Shown in pieces: positions 36,488 to 51,600 of a DNA stretch of 64,000 nucleotides. The notes beneath the pieces are model-generated. The model did not search any database. It was given only the letters and a program-made list of their open reading frames with translations, and had not been told where the DNA came from. The stretch spans positions 3,130,001-3,194,000 of the forward strand of contig OY740766.1 of NCBI GenBank assembly GCA_963513935.1, given 5' to 3'. This DNA comes from Aphrophora alni (lineage: Eukaryota > Arthropoda > Insecta > Hemiptera > Aphrophoridae). Numbering within the stretch: the first letter of the stretch is position 1; the number at the start of each line of letters is the position of its first letter. Made by a program: the position numbers and the translations under genes.

Positions 36488-36493
36488 TTTATT
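36488..36493 (-). terminator. Poly-A signal of DCST-like gene
   Basis: AATAAA on the - strand, 23 bases after the stop codon; no longer 3' UTR is evident. Confidence 0.55.
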
Positions 36494-36515
36494 ACATTAA
36501 ATTTAATTGACATTA

Positions 36516-36652
36516 TTAAACAGTTCTTTGCCTCAGCAATGGTGCCTTATCTTCCTCTGTGTCTGAAAAGTCTTCATCCACATTCCTATCAACGTCAGGG
36601 TTGTATGCCTTTTCTTGATAGTTGTATGTCAACTTGTCTTCACTGATCTTTC
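36516..36652 (-). CDS. DCST-like gene last exon: acidic C-terminal tail
   Basis: Acceptor GTGTTTAG; stop TAA at 36518-36516. Tail rich in Asp/Glu (DVDRNVDEDFSDTEEDKAP) ending LLRQRTV. No other motif. Confidence 0.88.
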
Positions 36653-39600
36653 CTAAACACACACATATACACATAGCAATTAAAATTAAACCACAAACAA
36701 GTAAATAATTATTGAGCCTGACTTGCGAGATATTTTAAAATTAAAATTAAACTTGAACCCAATTTTTCATAAATATGTTTATTAAATGAAACGTGTTTCA
36801 ATGACATTCTCGCCGTCTTCAGTGATACATGAGCTACAAATAATCAAACAATTTTTTGTACTATTTATTTACAGCAATTTGTAAAAGTTTATTTATGTTC
36901 TTAATTAAATTTTCCTTTTTTTATAATTGCCCCAAGTTGTGATGACAAATTATATATTTTTTTTAAAAAGATAATTAATTATTCTTAATAGTTGCCACTC
37001 GCGATGGTGATCAAACTGTAAAATTCCTATTTCAAAACAAATTATGTATGTGATTCAGAGTTAAATTTTCAACACATATTTATTGAATATTTTAACAAGG
37101 TCTTTAAATACAACAGAATAATTTCTATCTCATTACCTTAAATACAATTAATTGTAGATCATTATTTTATACAGATTTTGCTTTCATACATTGACTATGC
37201 AATTGCTAAATTCCCTTTCTTCATTTATTTTCCATTTACTTAAATTTCTTACTTTTCAGCCTCAATATGTCTATATTAATTCTTAATGCAAACAAGTTAT
37301 ATTGAGAAATGCTTAGGTTATACAAGTTATGAAATAATAAAACTGATTGATAAACAAACCATTTACATAAATATCCGCACAAAGTTGTTGGATTAAAACT
37401 CTAAAATTGTCACGTGTTATATTGAAGTTATTGACTTCAGATAAGTTGTGGTTCATTTGGACTTAAAATGTGTATATAAGAATGTTTAGATATTACCTCA
37501 TCTGTTATTTATTCCTTTGTTGTCCTTTAAAATCTATCATTTTTCCTTGTTTTGCACATCACTTTTTTCTTTCTTTTTTACACACATTTATTAATAGTTA
37601 AGTATTCAGTTCGAAAATTTAAGAACGAAAACTATACATCCTTCCTCACATATACCTGTCTATCTCCATCTTTTTTTAATCCCCCAATTCAATTCCTTTT
37701 TATATCCAGTTTAGTGACGCTTGGTGCCACTCTCCTAAAATTTGTATCCGTCCGTACCACTTTCTAACAAATTCCAAACCTCTCTGTAATATTCAAATCT
37801 TGTACCTATCAGTACCACCTCAACAACTGAAAATGCAAAATTACTAGATTTTATCACCACAACTTGTCGTCACGTAAATAGTTACAACATAAATTTTTTA
37901 AATGTCAATATTACTTATTTTTCTAGTTAAAATTAATCCAATTTATTTTTTGCATTCAATGGTTAATTTATTTTTTAAATTTTTTTTTAGCTAAAATATT
38001 TAAAAATTATGTGTATATATGTTCATATCGTACAAAATTGGCTTCTAATCGAACTCCGTTCCCACAATCTTATTCAATATCTATCTGAGTCAAACAAAAT
38101 TAACATGAACCTTTCACCAGTTATAAGCCGAAAGTCATTGTACGTTATTTCACAGTTCTAATGTAAATGAAACTTAGTTACTTCTTAACCCAATTTATTT
38201 CTGTTTCCCTGACCCTATTTCTTCCCTCTTTTAACTAATTTTAAGATAATGATATTCCTTATGTTACATACGTACATTGATTTTACTAACCTATTTGGTA
38301 TCACATTTCATGTTTTTACTTTAGTGAATAACTAGGTTTATTTATGAGTCTAATTATTATTATTATTATTTAATTTATATATTACTTCAATTTTACCTTA
38401 TACAAGTTTTTTTTATCATTCTTATTTGAATTTATGATACGTTTAGAAAATCAGAACTAGGCCATGTTCCATAATTTAAGCTAGATTCTTTTCTTAGTGC
38501 TCATTTAGATTGATTTTAAAAGGTTTCTTTGTACTTTTTCCCATTTACTTAGAACAGTTATATTACTTATTTGCCCTTTACTTTAAATAATCCCATTTTC
38601 TTTCATATATTTACTACAGCAATGAACCTAACCTAGCGATACATGACTCGGGTATTTCATACCTTCATAAATTCTAAATATGTAATCTACTATATTGATT
38701 TGGTTAGAATTCCACAAATCCTGTAAAGACCTTAGACTCTACAAAGGATCTTGAACAAAATTGGTATAACGGCTTCTTAGAAAACAGTACTGACAGATGT
38801 TTTATACAAATTACTTTTATTGATTTAATGGTGGAGGCCAAAACTTCTCAACACTTTGTTTCTACTTCAATTAAACATTGTAAATAATTATTATAATGAC
38901 TGACCTTGAAATGTGTCTTCTTCATCCGACTGATCTCTGCAAGATCGAAACAAAACAAATTATAAAAAAGTTAAATTTTTAAACATGTATAATTAAATTT
39001 TTATTATATTTTTCATAAATATACTGCTTATAATGAACTACAGGAAATTTTTCAACTAGAAAACAATATTCAATAGTACAAAAGATTACATTTAATAATG
39101 TTAAAGAAAATAATACAACTATAATAACTTAGCCATAGCCAGAGGGAATCAATTGTTAAGAATGATTAAGGTACAAAAGATAAAAGGTAAAAACACAATC
39201 AAATCCTTAAAATAAACAAGGCAGCAGAATAAAAGCACAAGTATAAATATTTACATTCCTGAAAAGTACAGTAATCAATTAAATATTCTACAATAATTTT
39301 GTAAAATTTAGAAGTTTGATTTTTACATATTAAATCATTTTGTTCTTGTATACGAGGACGTCTTTTCAAATAATTTATACTTAGGCAATTCTAAATCAAA
39401 GCGTGCTTATAACGTATTTTGTAGGAATGAATATTCAAAACTTTAAAAATACTTTCAAAAATAAGCATGCTATTATTGTCATAATTTTTAATGACTGAAT
39501 TGTCAGATTGCAAATTCTATAGTTTAAAAACAAAAGCAAAAGGGCATAATAGACTGATTTTAATATTTTTAAATCACAAATCTTATTCAAGTCTTTACTC

Positions 39601-42600
39601 TCTTTTCCATAAAAATTTACTAAATCTAACTTCTCTATTTGTAGCCCTTCTAACCATAATTTACAATCACTTCTATTACAATAATTTGTTTCATCAGCAT
39701 AGATTATTAGTTATCCATGATTAATAACTTGAAGTAAGTAACAACTGATCCCTGTGGGACACCATGAACATTTAATCCAACCCCTCACATTAGTCTTGTA
39801 GAAGTATAAAAGACATGATATTTCTAATCCGTGCAAACCACAATATTCTAATATTTAAACCTGTATACAATTTTTGACTCATTATAAAAATCCATTCCTA
39901 AGAAATTATATGTTTTTAAAAACAAAAATGTGATTGGGTACAGGAAAATCTTTATCTCCACCTAAACCTAAAATGAGTTAACAATGGTTTCTTGTACAGA
40001 AAACTCTCCTGAAAAAAAATGGTATTACTGAAATGGTGTTTTACCTTCGCTTTTGACTGAGCTATTATTTTTTAAAGATTTGAGTTTTTAAAATGTCGTT
40101 TTCAAGAAATCACATTTAAAGTTTTACTATATTTAGGCAAACTTAAAACTGTGTTATTTACAATATTTTGTTGGCATGTTTGATATTATTGTTTTCAGCT
40201 TCACCATTAAACTAATGCTGCTTAGTAAAACTATAATTTTAACACTAAGGAAAATGATGAAAAGACAGGGACAATTAATTGGTTATAAAGTAGAGTTCCG
40301 CAAACTCAGCGTAATGTGGACCGGAAGTGTGCCGAGTTTGTGAAATGCCGGGTTATCGGGAATAAGGGCAAAAAATAAATTGTAATTGAAACACCAAAGC
40401 GGCGGCGATATCAAACGACTTTGTCGATAGCGATATCCCATTGTCGGCAGTGTAAAAACACCGCGGCACCAAAGCGGCGGCGATATCAAACGACTTTGTC
40501 GATAGTGGTATCCCAATGTCGGCGACGTAAAAACACCGCGGCGGCGATAACAAACGACTTTGTCGATAGCGGTATCCCATTGTCGGCAGCATAACAACAC
40601 CGTGGCATTGGCACCCGTCGATGTCGCAGACATACACCTGCAAAAACGTTTGATGGGCCGCTTTTTTTCCACTAATCAATTTAGTATACATTATGGAAAA
40701 TATAACATTTCTTTTCAGTTTTCTTTGACAGGTACGCACAGTATATACAGTAAATAAAAATGAGCGAGTTACAAAAACGGATGCGTGTGTTGGTTTCGTT
40801 TGAGACGCGGTTAAATGTGTTAAAAAGACTTGACAGAGGGGAATCTGTAAAAAAGCTTTGTGACAAGTTTAACGTGGGAAAAGTACCATCAACGATTCGA
40901 GCGATCGAAGTTAATGCCCGCTTTGGGATCTGCCGAACTTTTATGAACATCGCTGTTTTTAGAAATATATATTTTTTCCCGTCAGGGTCGCCGAGTAATC
41001 CGGACTGCCGGGTTATCGAGTGCCGAGTTTGCGATACTCTACTGTATATATATATATAATATATATATAAATATATATATATATATAAGCGTATAGTGTT
41101 TTTATTAGGTTACAATTAACAAGTTTTAAAAGCTTTTCTTTTTTGTTGTATTCTTTTTTATTATTTTTATTTTGGTTTATTTCCATGTTTTCAATTTCTG
41201 AGTTTTTTGAGATCCAGACAAAGAAGATCTTGGTGTACTTGTACGGGCACACTTTCTCATAAAGGTACAGTTTTCTTTCAAACGACAAACCTTCTGGGAC
41301 AATTGTTTTCGGGAACTTCACTAGGTGGTTTATTATCAGTTGTAATATGAAAGGTCAGTTTTGATCCTTCTGTTATTTTCTGGCCAGTAACTTGTCCTTT
41401 TTTTAAATTGGAAGTAATTGTAATTTGCTATTTATTGAATAATTTTCCATTTTCCTGGGCAAAATATCCTTGCCGGTTATTGATTTCCACAAAGACTGTT
41501 AGAACTGGATAACTAACTTTGAAATAGTAGTCAAATTGGTTACAATATCTGCAACCTCAGCGAGAGAGATAGCCTTCTCAACTTTTACTTTCAATTTTAA
41601 TAGGCCAAAAGGCCAATTGCACCCAAATTTGGTATTGACCTTCTGGAGAAAAGAGAGAGTGATATGCTCACTCAAGTTATTAAGAATTCTCCAAGTCAAG
41701 TACCATCTAACAATGTTGGTTTTTTATTTTGTAAAACGCAGTTGTCATAGTGCAGATTTTTTTTTTTTTTTTTTTTTTTTTACCTATTTCACAGTTCTGT
41801 AAATAATAGTGGAGGTAGCATTAGCTCCTTTAGAGACTTGGCAATATTCAGGGATTACAAACTTATGTTGTGTCTTTAGAATATCCATACATAATGCCAA
41901 AGAGGCCTGTTTTAAGCGAGTCAAGATATAAATTGGTGTAGACTATATCTATTAATTATTTCGGCAATAATTTTATCATCTATTATCAAAAATTTCAAAC
42001 AAACACAAATACTTAACCTCCTTTCATGCATTGTTGTGCCGATCAGCTATTTTATCAAATGTCAACACTAAGAGACAGTATTGTTTTGGTCTATAATCTG
42101 TTAGTAGTAGTAAAGCATAGACTATAAGTTATACCAACATAAAAAGTTATATTAGTATAGAAAACAGTCAAATAAGAGCAATGGATCAGCAATTAAAATT
42201 ATTTTCAGCTGCAAACAAGAAAAGGAACCTTAACTTCACCCATTAAAAATAAGTTAACGGTGAAGATATCACTCATTGGTGAAGATAAGATCCCTTTTGT
42301 GGCAAGTGCAAGGGTCAAGAAAAAAAGTGTTTAAAAAAATATTTATACCTTAAAAAAGGTTTCAAACATTTGTGTTTTTGTATACAGTATAGTATAATTT
42401 ATCAATTTCATAAAAAAATCCTTAAATCCGATATTTGTTCCAAATCACTAAGAACAGTTATCCTGAAAATTTTAACCTGAAGATAAGGTCTCTTTTCCTG
42501 TACCCATCACAAGCGGACGATAAACACCAAACAAAGCGTTTAGATGCAGAAGCTCTTTGGATGTTTTTGTTTATTTAGTTAACCAGAAAATATCTACTAA

Positions 42601-45600
42601 TTATTACCACTCATCCTGTATAGGTATACTGTATTTACATTATTTTGAATACAATTTTACATCTTTATAAACAACATGCGTCAAAAAATTCAGTCTAAAG
42701 TCTACTCAGACACAAAATTTGTTGTACAATCCGAGAATGGTTTAAAGTACAGAACAAAGTTATACCAAATTTTAAAGTTTATATTTATGTAATCAGCCGC
42801 TCATCTTGTTACATAAAATTGTTTTGAATACTACCAAAATGTACTCACACTTCACTTATATCGCTGAAGTCTCCATATTCCATTGGCTTCTTGCATAAAG
42901 TACATTTATTTTTCAATGCATTAAAACAAGGACCGCAGTACAAACCAGAACATCCTATACTGTTGCATTGTGTGAGCGGAAGATCACTATTGGCACATAC
43001 CAAACATGCTTTGTGGTTATTCTGTCCAAAAATGTAAGTCAACCATGGATACCTGAATACATTAAATTCATTATTCGCTGGCCTGTTGTTTCTCAGTCAT
43101 AAAAAACCAAAAACAGATCAAGATTAGCCTAGTGGGTTACATAGATAGACTTCGTTTCTTTAGCAACCAATTGACAACCAGAATATCACACTGAGCGGGC
43201 TTATTGGTGATTTGTATATCAGTAAAAACTACCCCACACTAAGGCCAAAAAGTCTCAACACACTACAAGGGCTCGACAGTTTTGTCGTCACAACCCCGCA
43301 TACCAAAAACACTGTAAATACAAAAATAGTCATCTCACATTTCCTCTTATGAACTTTTTTTCCAATTCTCACCCTAAAAATGAATTTTGTGAAATAGCCT
43401 GTTTCTGCTATTGTTATCTGGTTAGAAACAAAGAGGACAGTATTAAAATTTGATTTCTGAAGTGTACATTCCGTTGTTTTTTTATTTTTTTATATTAATT
43501 GCCTATGCTTCTACTTACATTCAATGATCTTTCTCAAGATTTTTTATTTTTTTAGAAGTGAACATACCAGACTCTTAAGAGATCCCTGTGAAAGACAATT
43601 GAAATGAAATATGGTTGAAACGTTGGTAATAACATCGCAGCATACAGCTCAGAAATCCAAATTTAATAATGAGACAGTATTGAGCACATCCAATTTACAG
43701 TTTTAGATTAATAAAAAGAGAATTTTGCAATGTATACAAATAAGCCCATTATAGTTTCTCCTTCAGTTCCTTTTTAATTTTAATATTTAAATACTCTTGT
43801 AAGCTTTATTGAAAAAAAATGCCGGCCTCTTTTCAACCTATTCAATTAAATAGTTGATGAGTGAATGCCACATAAACAACATGGATCAATGACAACCATT
43901 TAAAAGTTTTTCAAAAAAGTTTTATATGAGTGTAATATTATGATATTAATGTGCAGTTCAATGTTACGTGTCGTAAATTATATAGATGTAGTTTTACTTT
44001 AATTTTGACGTAGTCACATTTAAGAGATGTTCATCAATACCTGAGGATGGGAACCTATTCCTGAAATACATAGTGGCATACTACATAGAATAGTTGCAAG
44101 ATGGATAACCAGGTATATTTAAAAAATATATGTTAACTTAGTTTTATTCAATTAAACTTTTCATGTTTGAGTTTCGAAACAAAAAACTGTGAAAAACATG
44201 TAGAAAGTTCACTATGAATACCGATATGTTAATAATAAATGGACACTGTTGTCTTGAATGTGTGAGGGCTGTAGTAATTTTAAAGGCTTCCGACAATTTG
44301 AAGACAAATTTATCGGTGCAGTCGGTCAATCTCGAGGGTATTTTTGTCTTGACAGTATCCATACTTCTATACAAACCAATAGCCCTCACTCTCATAACTG
44401 TCTTCAGGCAAAAAGATTCTAGAGTGTGTTAGCTCTAACAACTATCCCAAATTTCAAAGGTGGGAAAAATCAAACCGTTGTACACTATGCAATAAACTGG
44501 GTAGTCTATTATGCTGTCCAGATAATGAATAATTCCTTTGTTCAGACCTCACAAGGGTGATTTTAGAGTATGGAATAGTCCGGATAACCAGGGATCAAAT
44601 ACAGCAGTTGTTTATCCAAGGTGTTGCTTTCCTCTGCGATCTGAACGTTCTATCCTTTCTTCCCGTCACAATACACAATTTTATTTTAGTTTTCGGATTG
44701 ACACATTGATTTACATTAAAATTATTCATTATTCACCAAATTTTGATTGAAATCACTTTCTTCAATTTTGAAATATTGAAACTAATGTCGGTGCTCAGGG
44801 TTTATTTCGCTATTTTAATTTATCACTCACAAACCGACAATCACCATGTTTTATTTCCGTATTACTTTTTGAAAGGTATATTGGTAGCAAAATTTGACCA
44901 AAATCGTTAGAACTTAACTTTGTGTTTAGGTCTTATGAACACTACATCAAAAATTATACCTATTGACAAAATCAAAACAAATCATAGTTGAGAAAAATTT
45001 GGTTAAAATCAGTTTAGAGGACTGTACAAACGACAGACATCATTCCAAAATATAATTTTTGGGACTCAGGGAATATGCTGGACTATTATACGTCTAAGAA
45101 ACAAATGCTAAAACATTGCCTAAAATAGACACGACACGTAGCCTATTCTTTAAATAAAAAATATAAACAGTTAACAAATAGACCAAATCGATAACTTCTA
45201 ATTTACAATTTATGCAGTGGACCTACTTTTTCATTATGGCTAGTATTGTTGATACTTCCATTTGCTTTACACATTTCATATATTGGCAACTATACAATGT
45301 AATTAAGTATAGACAGGTGCTTACTTCATTTTCAGTGTGTCCATGAAAGTTTCTACAGGTTTATTTTTTCCAAATTTTCTCCTCAAAGCACGTTGTGTGA
45401 CTGTAAGGAAAGTCGATCTTTTTGTCAGAATCTGTTTATAAAGATATATAGCTCTTCTATTTGCAATCTCAGGATAGTAATGATTCAATACAATATGGCG
45501 GATACGTAATCCATAAGGCTGTAATATTGTAAACAGAAACAGGATTGCCAATATAAATCCTGCAAAAAAATAACAATTATTAATTTAAAATACATTTTAT

Positions 45601-48600
45601 AAATAGTTATTTAATATTATTAAAAACAGAGTGAAAAATACTTTTTTTTTTTTTTTTTTTTTTTTTTACAGAGTGAGTTATTAAAGGCGAGGAATGGGTT
45701 CAGAACATTAAAATAAAGCATACTTGTGTCCTGAAATGCTTCATTTCCCCTCTGTCAGTCTTAATGTGAATAAAAATATGGCTCAGGAAATGTATAAGAT
45801 TTTGCAAAAATGTTTGGTTTTACAATTTTTTAATCAGTATTCAAATACCGACTTTATTTTGTACATTTCAAAAATGGCAGCTGTTTAAAATGTTTAATGT
45901 TGAATAACACAAAAACCATTAATTTTACAGAAATTTTTTTTTTCTCTAACTACAAATAAGAAAACGTCTTCATTTTTATTGTAGATCTAAGAATGAGATA
46001 AGTTATGGATAAAATGATAAACAAATATTTTTTTCGTAATTCACTACAATACACAACAGTTTATGATATCCATTATTACTTTTGAGCAAAACTTATGAAT
46101 TGGAATAAAGGAAGTTCTAGTTAATTATCAAGAAATTATTTATTTTGCTTATAGAAATAAATCAGTTATTTCATGGCCTCCAATAAAAAATAATGATACG
46201 GGGTATTTCAAAAAATGTTAACACTTATTGTAATACCAAAAATGGTAATTTTAACCTAAATAACCAAAAAATGGTTATATTGAGATTTGAATATTTAAAG
46301 TAACCCGGGAAACGTTAAAGTTGAATAAGGGAGGGGGTTTTAGAAGTCAAAAAAGATGACTCAAAAATATAGATTATTAAAACTAGGGTAATAAAAGAAT
46401 TAAATATAGGTTTCCAAAATAATAATGTCATGTATAAAAAATTAGTTATAAGTTGTAATAAATATTTAGGTAATATTTATATTGTTAGGTAAAATAATTT
46501 GAACCGTGTCAGTGTTGCTAGGTGTGAGAATAATTCTCGCATACGTTGCAGATTAAATAGGACGCTTGGTTGGGAAGCTGGACAAAGAGACATGTGGTTT
46601 AGAGTCTTAAGGGGACAGTTGAGTAAGTCAGACGTGTTTTCAATTCAAAGAAACTTTTTCAAAAAGTAGTGAATATGTGATAAAAGAGTCTTAAGAGGGA
46701 GTCTGGCGTGATCAGATGTATTTTTATATATATAAACTTTTGTAATATGTAGTGAAAACGTTTAGCAGTCTAGTGAAACGTTCAAGTTAGTCAGACGTTG
46801 TCTTGTGTAGAGAATTTTTATAAAATGTGTTAAATACGTTAAAAGTAGCCTTAAGATCAATCTAAAATTGATCTAAGTGACACTCGTTCGAACTTTAATC
46901 ATGATACTAACAGACATTGAGTTATTTGAACAATAAAATAATGAATTCCGTACAGCAAAATGAATCGACCATGTCAGCGACTCGACACGAGACGAGATGT
47001 ATTGTCTACAAGACGGAAACAAGGAATTGTGATTTTAACTAAAAAAAAAAAACGTGCCTGGTATACACGTTAAGACTTTATTTCTAAAATCATTTTTGTC
47101 TATAATAGGATAATAATTTTTTAATGTTTAGTTATAAGTTTAATTGAAAATCTGGAGTTTAATATTGAGACAATGTCTTATATTGTAAAACATGAAATTA
47201 CTAAAGTAGAATCCTCTTTTTAAAATAGATAAATTAATGAAACTTTATCTAATTTGCAGAACTAAATTACTAATTACACTAATTCAATTAAATGAACAAA
47301 AAATCTTTTTACTTTTTCTTTTGAGTTGCAACTAAAAAATAAATTTCATGAATAAAATTCAATTTGATTTTTTTATAAAGAAATATGAGGATGTATTAAG
47401 CTATGATTTCTGAATATGAATGTTTAATAATATTTGATGATAACCTTGTATAAATGTTTTAATATTTGCATTTCAATAAAACATGTTAAGTTTCAGCACA
47501 ACACTTAAGATTTCTTTATTTCATCAAGAACCACTGAAGTACACTTTTAAAAGGACTTGCGACCCTGAGAGATTTTAATCATAATAACAATTAACTTCTT
47601 TCTTTTCTAAATTGGTAAGCTAACGCTTCCTGGCGCCCATAAAAAGCTTGGCAAAAGTTTATAAATAATAATAAAAATAAAATCATTTTTTTATATTTTT
47701 TTAATAAAAATAAGTACTCTTCAAGTACGACAAAGGCTCATTTTTATAACTATTACAAGTGTCGCTCAACTCGGGGCTGTATTCTTATATTGAAAAATAT
47801 AAGAATATAAGTCGAAAAAACAGTGGTTTCTTGGTGGATTAGAAATTCTTATCAAAAAGGTAAGAATATTCATAGTCAACATAAGAATAAGAATGTTCTC
47901 TCTAAAAAATTTTTTAATAATAAGTAGATAAGTAATTTTAAAATAACCAATTCTAAATTTAAAGTTTAAATAATAATAATAACTAAAAATGGAGGGAGAT
48001 AATAATAATAAGTTAATAACTGATTTAGATAGGCTTAGGATGGAATTTAAAGTTATGAAACAAGAATTTGAAAAGTATTTTACAAATGTAAATAAAAAAT
48101 ATAAATTTGAAAAGGTATTGGATATGGATAGAAGAGATGTGGAACATTGGCACATCGAATTAGACAGAGAAAGTTTAGATAAACAATGGCATGTAAGGTT
48201 AGGAGTAAATTTAATAGATAGGGATGTTGAATTGAAAGCAGAAATTAAAAAAATGATGTCTGCTGGAATGATAGCGAGAAATGAAATTTATAGAAAATTA
48301 AAAGATAAATTGTTAAAAGAAGCACCCCCTTTTACTGTAGTGTCGGCATTTGTTATAGGAAATAATACAGAAAAAGTAGGTTATGGGTATTATAGATGTA
48401 ATAATACAAAGATTAATGAGGTTATAAAAAACAATAATAAAGTAAATAATGAGGTAGATAATAATGAAAATTTAAAAGTTAAGAAAAATGGTGGGGTTAA
48501 TGATTTTGATGGAAAAGATAAAGTTTTAAATGATTCAATAAATAAAAATAGTAATTTGATAAATGAAAATAAAAAAAGTAATGATGGGATTAACAATAGT

Positions 48601-51600
48601 CAGATTGATGAGGGTGATAAATATTTGAAAATGAGTAATATTATGGATAATAAGCAAATAAGTTGTGAGGAGAGAGCTAAGCAAATAACAGAATTATTTT
48701 CGGATGAAATAAAACGATGGAAATTAAGTTTAAGTAATGAAGAAAAACAGTCATTAACACAATTTATTAAGAAGTTGGAACAAGAAAATCTGGAATGGGA
48801 AAAGAACAGATTAAAAAATGAGACAATAGTTAAGCCTAATGTAAGTCAAAACGAATCTTTTGAAAACAATGATTTAAAACAGTTAACAGGTAATGTAGAA
48901 ATTAAGAAAAATGATGGGGTTACCAATTTTGATGGGGTTAGAGAGATTGTAAGTGATTTAAATAACAAGGGTAAAATTAAAGTAAATGAATGTGTGAGTA
49001 AGATAAATGATGTAATAATAAAAGAGTCAGCTGTTTGTGTAAGAAGGCAAAACTTTTGTAGCACTGTAAGCTTTGAAAACTACGTAATGTTGAAATTTAC
49101 AAGTATTTTTAAAATTCAAGAGAAAAAAATTAAAAGTTTTAGTGAACAGTATAATGTTGAATGTGAATATAAAAATGGGTGTGTGAAAGAGATTTTTGTA
49201 AAAGCAAAGAAGTATGATAAGGTTAGGAATGCTAAGCTGACAGATGACAGAAATAGGTCAGTAGATTCTAAAATGTTTGAGAGAAAGAGAAATGTAGATA
49301 TGTCTGTAAGGGAGAAAGAGAAAGGTGTTTTGTCAATACTCCGAGACAATAACAAAGGGGAATCTTTTGTTAGGAAAGGGTCTGTTGTGATGACTATGGT
49401 AGACAAACTGTCCATGTGGACAGAAGTATTTAACGTTGTAATTAAGTTAAGAAAGCAGGCTATATTTTACAAAATGTTTCACCAATCGGGGAACCATCGT
49501 AAAAAATATATAATTTATAATTGAGTTGTAATCAATTGAAATTTGGAATGAATAAATAAATGTAAGGACATTTTATAAACACACGGACTTGATTTTTAAA
49601 ATAATTAATAAAAAGTAGTTAAGATTTTGTTAATAAGTAAGTTTAAGTTTGAAAATAAATAATTAAGAGTTATGAATACTAATAATTTGTGTGTACTGAT
49701 AAATTTTGTAAGCTAAGACAGAAATATAGAAAATAATTATATGCCAAGCTAGTATGATTAAGAAGAAATAATATTTAGAAACGTTTAGGTATTTGCTAAG
49801 TGAAAGATGCAAGATTGTTAGTAAATAACCGAGTGTTGTTTACTCTAAGATAAATATTGATTTTACGTGACATAGATAAGATAGTTAGTTCGAAGCGAGG
49901 ATTCAGAGTAACGTTGAAGAAATAATATTCAATATTAAGTAGGTGGATTCAATAAAATATTCAATAATGACGAGAGAAATAGAATCTAGTTGGAGCTAAA
50001 AGGTTCACTTCTTATCAGTAGACAGATATATTGCTTCATACAGCTAGGGGAGATTGTTTATTCCTTAGTCAGGTATAAATTCCTATGCATGACATTAAGA
50101 CGAGATACAGCGTGTGACAGAATTATTGTTCTGAAAATAAAAAACTTTTGACGTATAATCGAAAATTAACTTGCGTTTTCAAATAAAAAACTACTTAAAT
50201 AAAGGATAATTGGTTTTAAATAAAGTAAACAAGAACAAAAGTAGATTACTTAAATAACTTTAATAGAATTAAAAATAAATATCTAAGTAAAGAACTTAGA
50301 ATAAATTTTAAAAATAAAATTTTCTTTTTGAATTTGAATAATAACATCTAGAAAGGAATACATAAACAAAAAATCGACGATGCTAGTAATAAGATTGGTA
50401 AAATAAACATTATTTCAACTTCGGATGATACGTTTTAAATGAAATTTTTTATGAATTTTAAAATTTTCTTCGTGTAGATGCATTTAAGGAGTACATGAAC
50501 AATTGGGAGGAGGTAGGCGTTTGTGTAGTCAAAATAGAATGTTTTATTCGTAAGAATAAGGCATTCTGAGACTGCATAAGAGGGCGTGTTGTGAAATAGG
50601 GATGTGTTTTGGGTTTTATCTTGAATCAAGTAGGGATATTGCATTCAACCACTGCACATTTCAACGTCACAACATGTTACTCTGTGTAAGAGTCCAAAGA
50701 GCAATTAGAAGTATGCACGGTATAAAGTAGACGGTTAGAAGAACCTATGTAGGAGAGGTTAGGAAGAAAAATGCATAAGTAAGTGTGACATTATTACATA
50801 AAAAAAAAAAAACTTCATGTAATAAATTTTAGACAGATGTTGATTGAAAACAAATTGTAGGATATATAGAAGTGATCGATCTGTATATGTAAGAATAAAC
50901 CGGACGTGACAAAAGGAGAGTTTTTATGGAATAAAGTTAAAAGTTCTATAAAATTGTAAAAAAGTTGATTAACTGATTAGAGTGGGTAATTAGATGTTAA
51001 ATTGTAAAACGATAAGTTGTATGTTTTGATGTTTTAAATATTAAGAATTATTTGATAATAAAATGATAAAAAATTGTTAGTTTTAAGTGATTTATGGTTT
51101 GAAAATATGAAGAATAGTTGTGTAAAGTTTGAGAATTTATGTGAGTTTTGCCAAGACAGATAATAATAAAGTTTTTAAGTTTTTTTTGATGTTAAATGAT
51201 GAGTAAAGGAGGTTAAGTTTTTGTTTTTTAAAGGAAGGAATAATAAATTAATAATGATAAGAGAGATTTTGATGAGATTTATAAATGAAATAAATAATTA
51301 ATGATTTTTAATAAATAATGTTTGAATTTAAAACAATAGATGATTGTGAGAAGTTATTTGATAAAGGTGTCTAAAGATTTTGATGAAATAAGGTGTTAGC
51401 TGGGAAAGCAATGATAATTTTTTTATTTTTTGAAGTTTTGTATACAAGTAATAGATGACTAAGGAGATTTTAATATGAAGTAATTTAAATGAAAGAATTT
51501 TTGAGTTTTATATGAAGATGATGACTTTACAGAATTGTTGAGTAAAGTGGTATTTAAAATGAAGTTGTTCTGTTAAGAAACTTTTATAAAAAAGGTAGTT

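Noticed and set aside
40283..40739. Two overlapping - strand ORFs of about 129 codons
   Set aside because: They lie across the GC-rich tandem repeat of the Tigger relic; the proteins are just repeated text (YRQSRLISPP, LSTKSFDIAA).
44577..44612. Tigger-like end (GTCCGGATAACCAGGG)
   Set aside because: It resembles a Tigger tip, but I could not find the partner inverted repeat or TA duplication.
47766..48155. 129-codon - strand ORF opposite the LTR-element ORF, and others at 48390, 48846 and 49116
   Set aside because: Shadows of the Lys/Asn-rich + strand ORF: AT-rich antisense gives Ser/Leu/Phe-rich frames without motifs.
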